5,723 nt of DNA, from NCBI GenBank assembly GCA_016206635.1, contig JACQRF010000142.1, positions 1 to 5,723 of the forward strand. The letters are read 5' to 3'. Below the pieces are notes generated by a model. The model worked only from the letters and a program-made list of their open reading frames with translations. It was not told the DNA's origin and ran no database searches. Source of the stretch: Candidatus Omnitrophota bacterium (GTDB lineage: Bacteria > Omnitrophota > Gorgyraeia > 1-14-0-20-64-10 > JACQQZ01). The position numbers and the translations under genes were made by a program. Of the stretch, positions 1-5,723 are shown one piece after another (position 1 is the stretch's first letter; every line of letters begins with the position of its first letter).

Positions 1-221
1 AGGCGGCGCAGCAGATCGAGCGGGGCGAGGGTCGTGATCACTTCGGCGACGGCGTTCAGGTACGGCGGCTGTGGCGGCCCGCCGACCGGCGGGTATTCCC
101 GGAGGGCCGATACACGTTGGACCCGGAGATCCGGCGACGCGTGCAGGCGTTGCACTGCCCAGGCGAGCTGCGCGCGCCGGTCGCCTACGTTCGCGCCGAG
201 CCCGACATACGCGATGGCCAT
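1..221 (-). CDS. folK: 2-Amino-4-hydroxy-6-hydroxymethyldihydropteridine diphosphokinase, N-terminal part (3' end outside window)
   Basis: HPPK transfers pyrophosphate from ATP to 6-hydroxymethyl-7,8-dihydropterin, a cytoplasmic step of folate synthesis before dihydropteroate synthase. About 73 N-terminal residues are visible, nearly half of a usual HPPK of about 160. AYVGLGANVGDR (4-15) is the family's first strand and turn. YPPVGGPPQPPYLNAV (43-58) is the diagnostic pterin-binding loop segment, followed by the strand and helix AEVITTLAPLDLL. The ATP-binding signature comes later and is cut off. The ATG at 221 fits the family start exactly and has GGGTGA 4 nt upstream. It lies inside the aminotransferase gene, giving a 37 nt overlap in another frame. 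This makes folK the next cistron of the same operon, although its pathway is unrelated to lysine. Confidence 0.93.
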   Translation of the reverse strand, partial: MAIAYVGLGANVGDRRAQLAWAVQRLHASPDLRVQRVSALREYPPVGGPPQPPYLNAVAEVITTLAPLDLLRR

Positions 222-1387
222 AGGTTCACCCGGCTGATGCGTCGGATCGCCTCCCGCAGGCGCGGTTCCGGCACGGTGAGCGCCATGCGCACGTACCCTT
301 CCCCCCCTGCCCCAAACCCGATTCCGGGAGTGACGATGACCCGCCCCTCGGTGAGCAGTCGGTGGGCGGCGGCCGTGGACGGGAGGCCGCGCGGCAGCCG
401 GGCCCACACGTAGAACGTGGCGGTGGGCGGCGCGACCGGCCAGCCTTGGCGGCGCAGTCCCGCGATCAGGAGATTGCGCCGGCGCGCGTACATTGCCAGC
501 AGCGGCGCCCGGAGCGAGGCCGGGGCTTTCAACGCGGCGACGCCGGCCACCTGCACGGCCTGGAAAATGCCGGAGTCGATGTTGAGCTTCACCTTGGCCA
601 GCGCGGCGATCGCCGCGGCATTCCCGCAGGCCCAGCCGATCCGCCAGCCGGTCATGTTGAACGTCTTCGAAAGGGAGTGGAATTCGACACCGACCGATTT
701 GGCGCCGGGGGTTTGCAGGAAACTGGGCGGTTTCGCCCCGTCGAACGCCAGCTCGGAATACGCGGCATCGTGGGCCACCAGCAGGCCATGGCGCTGCGCC
801 AGCCGCACCGTGTCCCGAAAGAACGATGGCGAGGCGACCGCGCCGGTCGGATTGTTCGGGTAGTTGAGGAATAGGAGTTTGGTTCGCCGGACGCGAGCCA
901 TCTGCTCCAGCTCGCCGAGATCCGGCAGGAAGTCCAGCTCGGGTCGCAGACGGAACCGCGCCGGGATGCCGCCGGCGAGGATCGTCCCGGTCCCGTACGG
1001 CGGGTAGCCGGGATCTGGCACCAGCGCCCGGTCGCCCGGATTGAGGAGGCCCAGGGGCAAGTGCGAGATGCCTTCCTTGGAGCCGATCAGCGGCAAGATT
1101 TCGGTGTCGGGGTCGAGCGAGACGCCGAACCGTTTCTGGTACCACGCGGCGATGGCCGCCCGCAGCGCCGGCATCCCCTGGTCCAAGGCATAGCGGTGAT
1201 TGGCCGGATCGTCCACGGCCCGGTGCATCGCGCGGCGGATCAGCGCCGGGGTCGGCTGATCGGGATCACCGACGCCGAGATCAACGACATCAATGCCGGC
1301 CTCCCGGGCCTTCCGCTTGGCGGCGTCCATCGCGGCGAATAGGTACGGCGGCAGCCGCCGGAGCCGTTCAGAGATAGGGACAGTCAC
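185..1387 (-). CDS. dapL: LL-diaminopimelate aminotransferase (DapL2-like)
   Basis: Fold type I PLP aminotransferase predicted to convert tetrahydrodipicolinate plus glutamate directly to LL-diaminopimelate, bypassing DapD, DapC and DapE. The product is 400 residues. Features in order: LGVGDPDQPTP (37-47), LPLIGSKEGISH (98-109), PDPGYPPYG (124-132), NYPNNPTG (175-182), D207 and Y210 in AHDAAYSE for the PLP ring, the Schiff-base lysine K241 in HSLSKTFNMTGWRIG, and the carboxylate-binding R367 in YVRMAL. The GSKEGI, DPGYP and EFHSLSKT.NMTGWR wording is that of the methanogen-type DapL2 family rather than the plant/Chlamydia DapL1 family, where the lysine region reads SFSK. General alanine or aspartate aminotransferases are the alternative, but position right after dapB argues for DapL. 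The start is GTG, overlapping the dapB stop as GTGA with no clear ribosome site. The last dozen residues run into folK. Confidence 0.9.
   Translation of the reverse strand: MTVPISERLRRLPPYLFAAMDAAKRKAREAGIDVVDLGVGDPDQPTPALIRRAMHRAVDDPANHRYALDQGMPALRAAIAAWYQKRFGVSLDPDTEILPLIGSKEGISHLPLGLLNPGDRALVPDPGYPPYGTGTILAGGIPARFRLRPELDFLPDLGELEQMARVRRTKLLFLNYPNNPTGAVASPSFFRDTVRLAQRHGLLVAHDAAYSELAFDGAKPPSFLQTPGAKSVGVEFHSLSKTFNMTGWRIGWACGNAAAIAALAKVKLNIDSGIFQAVQVAGVAALKAPASLRAPLLAMYARRRNLLIAGLRRQGWPVAPPTATFYVWARLPRGLPSTAAAHRLLTEGRVIVTPGIGFGAGGEGYVRMALTVPEPRLREAIRRISRVNLWPSRMSGSART
226..231 (-). promoter_or_regulatory. Likely ribosome binding site for folK, inside dapL
   Basis: GGGTGA on the minus strand ends 4 nt before the folK ATG at 221 and falls within the last codons of the aminotransferase gene. 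Because the preceding stop lies 34 nt past this ATG, simple re-initiation after termination is less direct than at the other junctions, so this site may matter more for folK translation. Confidence 0.45.
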
Positions 1388-2166
1388 CGTTTGGCTGGTT
1401 TCTTATACAGCGTGTCCATCGTATAGAAGCCGGGCCGATGCACCCGTTCGACCATCAGGCGCGCCACGATCAGCGCGCCGCGCGCGAAGATGCCCCGGGA
1501 CAGCGCCTCATGCTGCACCGTCAGCCGCTCTTCGCCGAGCGTCAGCGCCACATTATGGACCCCGATCACCTCCCCTTCCCGTTTCGCCTGGATCGGGATC
1601 TCGTTCTCGCTCAGCGGAAACCACGAGGTGAGGTCTTCGGCCAGCTGCTTCGCGGTGCCGCTCGGCTTGTCTTTCTTCTGCGCGTGATGCGTCTCGGCAA
1701 TGCGCAGCTCGACGCCGCGCTCCAGGCCGCTGGCTTTGAGGACGGCGGCCGCTTCCGCCAGCATCCGGCGCATGACCAGCACGCCCATGGACATGTTCGG
1801 CGCCCAAAAAATCGGCGTGCGGCGCGCCAGCCGCTTTAACGTCGCCTGCTGCACGGACGTGAGCCCGGTGGTGCCGACCACCATCATCACCTTGCGGCCG
1901 GCGGCCGCGCGGGCATGGGCGATCGTCGCCTCCGGGGTCGTGAACTCGATCAGCACCTGCGCGTCGGCCAGCGCAGACGCGGCATCCTCGGTGATGATCA
2001 CCTGGGTGCTTGGGCGGCCCAGCGATTGGCCCAGGTCTTGCCCGAGCGCGGCATGTTTCGGGGCTTCCAGCGCCCCGACCACGCGGAATACCTTGTCGGC
2101 CAGCGCTTGGGCGGCGATCTCCCGGCCCATCCGGCCGGCGACGCCGCTGACGGCGATCTTGATCAC
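1384..2166 (-). CDS. dapB: 4-Hydroxy-tetrahydrodipicolinate reductase
   Basis: NAD(P)H-dependent reductase acting on the DapA product to give tetrahydrodipicolinate. The product is 260 residues, slightly shorter than E. coli DapB (273). The N-terminal Rossmann domain starts at once with the dinucleotide motif GVAGRMG (8-14), followed by GALEA (31-35), FTTPE (75-79) and VVGTTG (96-101). The substrate domain has the catalytic motif ETHHAQKKDKPSGTA (158-172), with H160 as acid/base and K164 as the substrate lysine. E. coli R39, which contacts the NADPH 2'-phosphate, aligns with A35 here, so NADH may be used well (inference). The GTG at 2166 is chosen because the Rossmann strand begins directly there; a longer in-frame reading adds 37 residues that only shadow the dapA end. 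It starts 4 nt after the dapA stop and ends in a GTGA overlap with the aminotransferase gene. Confidence 0.96.
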   Translation of the reverse strand: MIKIAVSGVAGRMGREIAAQALADKVFRVVGALEAPKHAALGQDLGQSLGRPSTQVIITEDAASALADAQVLIEFTTPEATIAHARAAAGRKVMMVVGTTGLTSVQQATLKRLARRTPIFWAPNMSMGVLVMRRMLAEAAAVLKASGLERGVELRIAETHHAQKKDKPSGTAKQLAEDLTSWFPLSENEIPIQAKREGEVIGVHNVALTLGEERLTVQHEALSRGIFARGALIVARLMVERVHRPGFYTMDTLYKKPAKR

Positions 2167-2170
2167 GCGA

Positions 2171-2175
2171 TCACC
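2171..2175 (-). promoter_or_regulatory. Likely ribosome binding site for dapB overlapping the dapA stop codon
   Basis: GGTGA on the minus strand ends 4 nt before the dapB GTG. Its last three bases are the dapA stop codon TGA, so a ribosome terminating on dapA sits over the dapB loading site. This arrangement favours re-initiation and supports the GTG start. Confidence 0.4.
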
Positions 2176-3070
2176 GGGGCTTCGTCCGCAGCAGCCGGTA
2201 CTGCCGCAGCACGGCCACGAGCCTCTCCTGGTTGGCGGCGCCCATCGGACAGAGCGGCAGCCGCAGCTCAGGGTCAATCAGGCCCATCAGACCCATCGCC
2301 GTTTTCACGGGGATCGGGTTCGTTTCCAGGAAGAGGGCTTTGGTGATGGCCGCCAACTCGTAGTGTCGCCGCCGGGCCTCCGCCAACCGCCCGCGCTCGA
2401 ATGCCGAGACCAGCTGCGCCACCCCCCTCGGCAGGATATTGGCGACCACCGAGATCACGCCGGCGCCGCCGATGGCCAGCACGGGCAGCGTCAAGGCGTC
2501 GTCCCCGGAGATCAGCGCGAGCCGGTCGCCGCAGAGCGCCTTGATGCGGGTCATCTGCTCCAGCGACCCGCTGGCTTCCTTGACCCCGACGATGGTCTTG
2601 AGCGTCGCCAGACGGGCCATGGTGTCCGGCTCGATGTTGACGCCGGTGCGCGAGGCGATGTTGTACACGATCAGCGGGAGATCGGCCGCCTCCGCCACCG
2701 CGCGGAAATGCCGGTACAGCCCTTCTTGCGTCGGCCGGTTGTAATAGGGGGCGATGAGGAGCGCGGCATCGGCCCCCGCGCGCTGGGCATGGCGCGTCAG
2801 GCGGATCGCCTCGGCGGTGTTGTTGGACCCGGTGCCGGCGATGACCGGGAGGCGCCCGCGCGCCTGCTGGATCACCAGCTCGATCACCTGCTCGTGCTCT
2901 TCGTGCGACAGCGTGGCCGACTCGCCGGTCGTCCCGCACGGGACGAGCGCGCTGGTGCCGTGCCGGACGTGCCAGTCCACGAGCCCCTTCAGGCGCGGCA
3001 CATCAACTTGCCCGCGCCGAAACGGCGTGACCAACGCCACCATGGAACCGCGAACGACACTCTTCGTCAC
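2171..3070 (-). CDS. dapA: 4-Hydroxy-tetrahydrodipicolinate synthase
   Basis: Class I aldolase that condenses pyruvate with L-aspartate 4-semialdehyde, the committed step of lysine/DAP synthesis. The product is 299 residues, a (beta/alpha)8 barrel of normal length. The Schiff-base lysine is K164 in VGVKEASGS. The proton-relay residues T48 (GTTGES 46-51), Y110 (PYYNRP) and Y136 (VYN) are present, as is the semialdehyde-binding R141 (SRTG). Residues equivalent to the E. coli lysine inhibition site are also kept: S51, A52, H56, H59, N83, E87, Y109. The GTG start overlaps the dapF TGA as GTGA and has an AGGGG site 7 nt upstream. A later in-frame ATG at codon 10 would trim the first strand (RGSMVALVTPF), so GTG is preferred. 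The frame stays open further upstream, but that part is a shadow of dapF. The related N-acetylneuraminate lyases lack this pathway context. Confidence 0.96.
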   Translation of the reverse strand: MTKSVVRGSMVALVTPFRRGQVDVPRLKGLVDWHVRHGTSALVPCGTTGESATLSHEEHEQVIELVIQQARGRLPVIAGTGSNNTAEAIRLTRHAQRAGADAALLIAPYYNRPTQEGLYRHFRAVAEAADLPLIVYNIASRTGVNIEPDTMARLATLKTIVGVKEASGSLEQMTRIKALCGDRLALISGDDALTLPVLAIGGAGVISVVANILPRGVAQLVSAFERGRLAEARRRHYELAAITKALFLETNPIPVKTAMGLMGLIDPELRLPLCPMGAANQERLVAVLRQYRLLRTKPR

Positions 3071-3885
3071 GAGATGACCCCTGTGAACACCTGTCGGACC
3101 GCCCCTTCGAGAGATACATCGTGCCACGAATCGCCCGTCCGCGCAAACCGGATCGTCAACCGCTCGCCGCTCGTCGGATAGACGGTGACGGGCGGCCGGC
3201 ACTGGCCGATCCAGGCCGCGACGAGCGCCGCGGCGACCGCCCCGGTCCCGCACGCCTGTGTCTCGGCTTCCACGCCGCGCTCGTACGTGCGCAGCCGGAG
3301 CGTGTGCGCGTTCACGATCTGGATGAAATCGACGTTCGTGCCGGCCGGCCTGAACGCGGCGTGCCGCCGGATCGCCGCGCCGAGCCTCGGCACGTCCACC
3401 CGGCGGCCAACAATGACGACCGCGTGCGGCACGCCGGTGTTGAGGGTATGGACTGTGAGCGATCGGCCCCGCACGGTCAGCCGGCGCGTCCCGACCGGCG
3501 AGGGCGACGGCAGCATGACGCGCACGCGATCGCGCGACAGCACGTCGGCCCTGATGAGGCCGGCCCGCGTTTCGAGCGTCACGCGGCGGCGGCCGAGGCG
3601 TTGCGCGGCGTAGCGCGCGACGCAGCGCGACCCATTGCCGCACATGGCCGCCTCGCTGCCGTCGGGATTGAGGACGCGCATCCTCACGTCGGCGCGCCGT
3701 GACGGCTCGATGATTAGCAGGCCGTCGGCGCCGATCGCCTGCGCGCGGCGGCAGAGGTTCTTGGCCAGCGCCGGCAACGAGCCGCGCGGCCGATCATGCC
3801 GCAGATCCAGCACGATGAAATCATTCCCCGCCCCGACCATCTTTACAAATGCGACCCGGCTCGCGGCACCCGCCGGCCGGATCAT
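3067..3885 (-). CDS. dapF: Diaminopimelate epimerase
   Basis: Cofactor-independent racemase-type enzyme that converts LL-diaminopimelate to meso-diaminopimelate, the substrate of LysA and of MurE in peptidoglycan synthesis. The 272 residues are close to the E. coli length (274). Both catalytic cysteines are present: C82 in NPDGSEAAMCGNGSRC (73-88) and C212 in ERGVEAETQACGTG (202-215). Also present are GAGNDF (18-23), NTGVPH (149-154) and GTNVDF (182-187), all substrate-binding segments of the family. The ATG at 3885 overlaps the lysA stop as ATGA. It adds about ten residues before the usual family start (near VAFVKM), but no other start codon lies between, so this start is preferred. No clear ribosome site is visible, which suggests coupling to lysA. 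The stop overlaps the dapA GTG. In a DapL pathway this enzyme is needed to reach meso-DAP, which fits its place here. Confidence 0.97.
   Translation of the reverse strand: MIRPAGAASRVAFVKMVGAGNDFIVLDLRHDRPRGSLPALAKNLCRRAQAIGADGLLIIEPSRRADVRMRVLNPDGSEAAMCGNGSRCVARYAAQRLGRRRVTLETRAGLIRADVLSRDRVRVMLPSPSPVGTRRLTVRGRSLTVHTLNTGVPHAVVIVGRRVDVPRLGAAIRRHAAFRPAGTNVDFIQIVNAHTLRLRTYERGVEAETQACGTGAVAAALVAAWIGQCRPPVTVYPTSGERLTIRFARTGDSWHDVSLEGAVRQVFTGVIS
3078..3082 (-). promoter_or_regulatory. Likely ribosome binding site for dapA
   Basis: On the minus strand AGGGG lies 7 nt before the GTG at 3070, inside the last codons of dapF. It supports the GTG start over the internal ATG at codon 10. It is the best-spaced Shine-Dalgarno-like sequence in the dap genes here, suggesting that dapA can load ribosomes itself as well as by coupling to dapF. 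Confidence 0.5.
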
Positions 3886-5147
3886 CGCAGCGCCGCGGGG
3901 ATGCGCTCGCCGCGGACGAGGTCCTGGAACGTTTCGCGGCGGCGGACCAGGTGTATCCGCCGGCCCATCACGAGCGCCTCCGCGGCCCGCGGCCGCGCGT
4001 TATAGTTGCTCGCCATCGCAAAGCCGTATGCCCCCGCCCCCATCACCGCCAGCAGATCGCCCGGCGCCAGCGGCGGCAGCGGCCGATCGGCGGCGAACCG
4101 ATCGCCGCTCTCGCAGATTGGCCCCACCACGTCGTAGCGTTGCGTCTTGGCCGTCTGCCCCGGTTTCGGCGCGACCGGCACGATGTCGTGATAGGCGCCG
4201 TACAACGTTGGGCGGAGCAGGTCGTTCATGCCGGCGTCCACGATGGCGAACCGCTTGGCGCCGGTGTCTTTGATGTAGACGACCCGGGTGACGAGGATCC
4301 CGCTGTTGCCGACGATAAACCGGCCCGGTTCCAGAATCAGGCGCAGGCCCCGCCCTTTCAGCAGCGGCAGCACGACCTTGGCGAATGCCGCGGCGGTTTG
4401 CGGCTTCTCTCTGTGATAGACGATCCCCAGCCCGCCGCCCAAATTCAGCCACCGGATCCGCGCCCCGCGCCGATTGGCGCGTCGGATCACGGTCAGCGCT
4501 TTGTGGAGGGCGGCCAGGAACGGCCCCGGCGCCGTGATCTGCGAGCCGATATGGATGTGCACCCCCGCGAGATCCACGCCGGCATAGCGGGCCGAATCGG
4601 CAAACAGGCGCAGGACCGTCGCCTCATCCAGCCCGAACTTGTCGGTGCCCCGCCCCGTCGAGATGAAGGTGTGGGTATGCGGATCGACATTGGGATTCAG
4701 GCGCAGCGACACCCGCTGCCGCGTCTTGAGGCGTCGGCACGCGAGATCGATCTGCTCCAGCTCCGGCGCCGACTCGACATTGAAGCAGAAGATGCCGGCC
4801 CGGACGGCGGCGGTGATTTCAGCGGCGGTTTTGCCGACGGAGGCGTACACGATGCGCGACGGCGGAGCGCCGACCAGCAGCGCCTTCCGCAGCTCGCCGA
4901 CCGACACGATATCGGCCCCGGCCCCTTCCCGGATCAGCGCCCGGCAGATCGCCAGGTTGGAGTTCGCCTTCATCGCGAAGCAGATCAGCGGCGTGACCGG
5001 GGCGAACGCCGCTCGCAGCTTGCGGAAATGGTCGATCAGCGTGTGGTGGCTGTAGAGATAGAGCGGCGTGCCGAACCGCTCGGCGGCCTCCAGCACGGGC
5101 ACCGCTTCGCAGTGCAGCTGGCCGTCCCGGACGCGAAAATCATGCAT
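3882..5147 (-). CDS. lysA: Diaminopimelate decarboxylase
   Basis: PLP-dependent, fold type III decarboxylase that converts meso-2,6-diaminopimelate to L-lysine and CO2, the final step of lysine synthesis. The 421 residues match the usual length. The barrel domain carries the PLP lysine K60 in FAMKANSN, HIHIGSQ at 197-203, the phosphate-binding GGGLG at 237-241 and EPGR at 273-276. The C-terminal domain has NDLLRP at 308-313, the CESGD motif with C345 that completes the partner subunit's active site, and Y374 in GAYGFAMASNYN. The DLLRP, CESGD and AYG motifs favour DAP decarboxylase over ornithine or arginine decarboxylases. The ATG start overlaps the argH stop as ATGCATGA (8 nt). No strong Shine-Dalgarno sequence is visible, so translation is probably coupled to argH. 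The TGA stop overlaps the dapF ATG. No defects seen. Confidence 0.97.
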   Translation of the reverse strand: MHDFRVRDGQLHCEAVPVLEAAERFGTPLYLYSHHTLIDHFRKLRAAFAPVTPLICFAMKANSNLAICRALIREGAGADIVSVGELRKALLVGAPPSRIVYASVGKTAAEITAAVRAGIFCFNVESAPELEQIDLACRRLKTRQRVSLRLNPNVDPHTHTFISTGRGTDKFGLDEATVLRLFADSARYAGVDLAGVHIHIGSQITAPGPFLAALHKALTVIRRANRRGARIRWLNLGGGLGIVYHREKPQTAAAFAKVVLPLLKGRGLRLILEPGRFIVGNSGILVTRVVYIKDTGAKRFAIVDAGMNDLLRPTLYGAYHDIVPVAPKPGQTAKTQRYDVVGPICESGDRFAADRPLPPLAPGDLLAVMGAGAYGFAMASNYNARPRAAEALVMGRRIHLVRRRETFQDLVRGERIPAALR

Positions 5148-5723
5148 GCCGCACGACCCGTTGCCAGCGTCGCAATTGGCGGGCGACCAGCCGCGGCGCG
5201 GTACCCCCGTCCGAACGCTTGCGGGCCACCGAGACCGCCGGGTCGAACAGTCTGCGCGCGTCCGCCTGGAACGCCGGCGAGAACCGCCGCAGCGTGGCGA
5301 GCGTCAACTCCGACGGCCGTTGCCGGTGCTGCCGGCAGTACCCCATCAGCTCGCCGACGGCCCGATGCGCCTGGGCGAACGGCACGCCGTGGGCGACGAG
5401 ATACTCCGCCAGGTCGGTGGCGTACAGCGCCTCGCCCTGCAGGGCGGCGCTGAGGCGGTCTCGCTGCACGGTCAGGCCATGGAAGCCTTCCGTCAGCGCG
5501 GCCAACATGCCGGTGGCGGCATCCACCGCGCGGAACAGGTGCGCTTTATCCACATGCTGGTCCCGGTTGTACCCCGACGGCAGCGCCTTGCAGACCGTCA
5601 GGAACCCGGTCAGCGTGCCGATCAACGTGCCGCATTCCGCCCGCGTCAGCTCGAGGAAATCCGGATTTTGCTTCTGCGGCATCATCGAGCTGCCGGTGCA
5701 CAACCGCTCGTCCAGTGTCAGGA
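5140..5723 (-). CDS. argH: Argininosuccinate lyase, C-terminal part (5' end outside window)
   Basis: Last step of arginine synthesis in the cytoplasm: argininosuccinate is split to arginine and fumarate. About 193 C-terminal residues are visible, against roughly 460 in the family, and the frame is open to the window edge. The superfamily signature GSSMMPQKQNPD is at visible residues 10-21 and contains the flexible-loop serine. Further matches to ArgH are the helix with ATDLAEYLVAHGVPF (about 101-115) and the C-terminal SV..R...GGTAP segment (about 164-176). These features separate it from fumarase and adenylosuccinate lyase. One oddity is the usual YNRDLQEDK segment, which reads YNRDQHVDK at residues 51-59, changing the position of a substrate-contacting Gln. 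The TGA stop overlaps the lysA start by 8 nt, so argH is the upstream member of this operon. The catalytic histidine region lies outside the window. Confidence 0.95.
   Translation of the reverse strand, partial: LTLDERLCTGSSMMPQKQNPDFLELTRAECGTLIGTLTGFLTVCKALPSGYNRDQHVDKAHLFRAVDAATGMLAALTEGFHGLTVQRDRLSAALQGEALYATDLAEYLVAHGVPFAQAHRAVGELMGYCRQHRQRPSELTLATLRRFSPAFQADARRLFDPAVSVARKRSDGGTAPRLVARQLRRWQRVVRHA

Noticed and set aside
1384..2277. Longer version of dapB (297 codons)
   Set aside because: The added 37 residues overlap the dapA end in another frame and are Cys/Arg/Gly-rich without family similarity. The Rossmann motif begins right after the GTG at 2166.
2274..2939. Second minus-strand open frame inside dapA
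   Set aside because: It is an alternate frame of the dapA coding region with an Arg/Gly/Ala/Pro-rich product and no motif.
1700..3181. 493-codon open frame on the plus strand opposite dapB, dapA and the end of dapF
   Set aside because: It is antisense to three confirmed genes, has a low-complexity Arg/Gly/Asp/Pro composition and no family motif. It is a GC-bias shadow.
2171..3643. Longer version of dapA (490 codons) that could be read as a fusion protein
   Set aside because: The extra N-terminal part is Arg/Ala-rich and lies out of frame over dapF, which has both catalytic cysteines. The GTG at 3070, with a ribosome site and GTGA overlap, explains the true start.
3849..5453. 534-codon open frame on the plus strand opposite lysA and argH
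   Set aside because: It lies antisense to well-conserved lysA and argH, is very rich in Arg, Pro, Gly and Ala, and shows no recognisable domain. Long antisense frames are expected opposite GC-rich genes.
1..5723. Promoter, terminator, riboswitch, mobile element, phage defence or CRISPR content
   Set aside because: There is no intergenic gap over 4 nt and no direct-repeat array, inverted-repeat end, transposase or unexplained conserved block. The whole window is accounted for by housekeeping biosynthetic genes.

Overview
The window is GC-rich bacterial chromosome with no gene longer than a few bases apart from its neighbour. All seven genes lie on the minus strand and read from high to low coordinates: argH (3' part only), lysA, dapF, dapA, dapB, an LL-diaminopimelate aminotransferase (dapL), and folK (5' part only). 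I see no RNA gene, mobile element, CRISPR array, terminator or promoter; the operon promoter and terminator must lie outside both edges.

The five middle genes carry aspartate 4-semialdehyde all the way to lysine. DapA condenses it with pyruvate, DapB reduces the product to tetrahydrodipicolinate, DapL transaminates that directly to LL-diaminopimelate, DapF epimerises it to meso-diaminopimelate (also the peptidoglycan cross-linking residue), and LysA decarboxylates meso-diaminopimelate to L-lysine. The aminotransferase route replaces the succinylase/acetylase steps (DapD, DapC, DapE), none of which is present. The upstream steps (aspartokinase, aspartate-semialdehyde dehydrogenase) are not in the window. 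The flanking genes belong to other pathways: argH makes arginine from argininosuccinate, and folK makes a folate precursor.

The junctions are very tight: argH/lysA overlap 8 nt, lysA/dapF 4 nt (ATGA), dapF/dapA 4 nt (GTGA), dapA/dapB are separated by 4 nt, dapB/dapL overlap 4 nt (GTGA), and dapL/folK overlap 37 nt. This is the pattern of one polycistronic, translationally coupled mRNA. Three genes in a row (dapA, dapB, dapL) start with GTG.

The high GC, Gram-negative-type dap genes, the DapL2-like aminotransferase and the argH-lysA-dap-folK order suggest a lineage such as Nitrospirota, NC10/Methylomirabilota or a deltaproteobacterium-like group. This placement is inference from memory of such gene orders and is only moderately supported. 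The window is essentially a housekeeping biosynthetic operon; I found no evidence of a previously undescribed system. The points most worth checking are the altered substrate loop in ArgH, the long dapL/folK overlap, the apparently intact lysine feedback site of DapA, and the changed coenzyme-binding residue in DapB.
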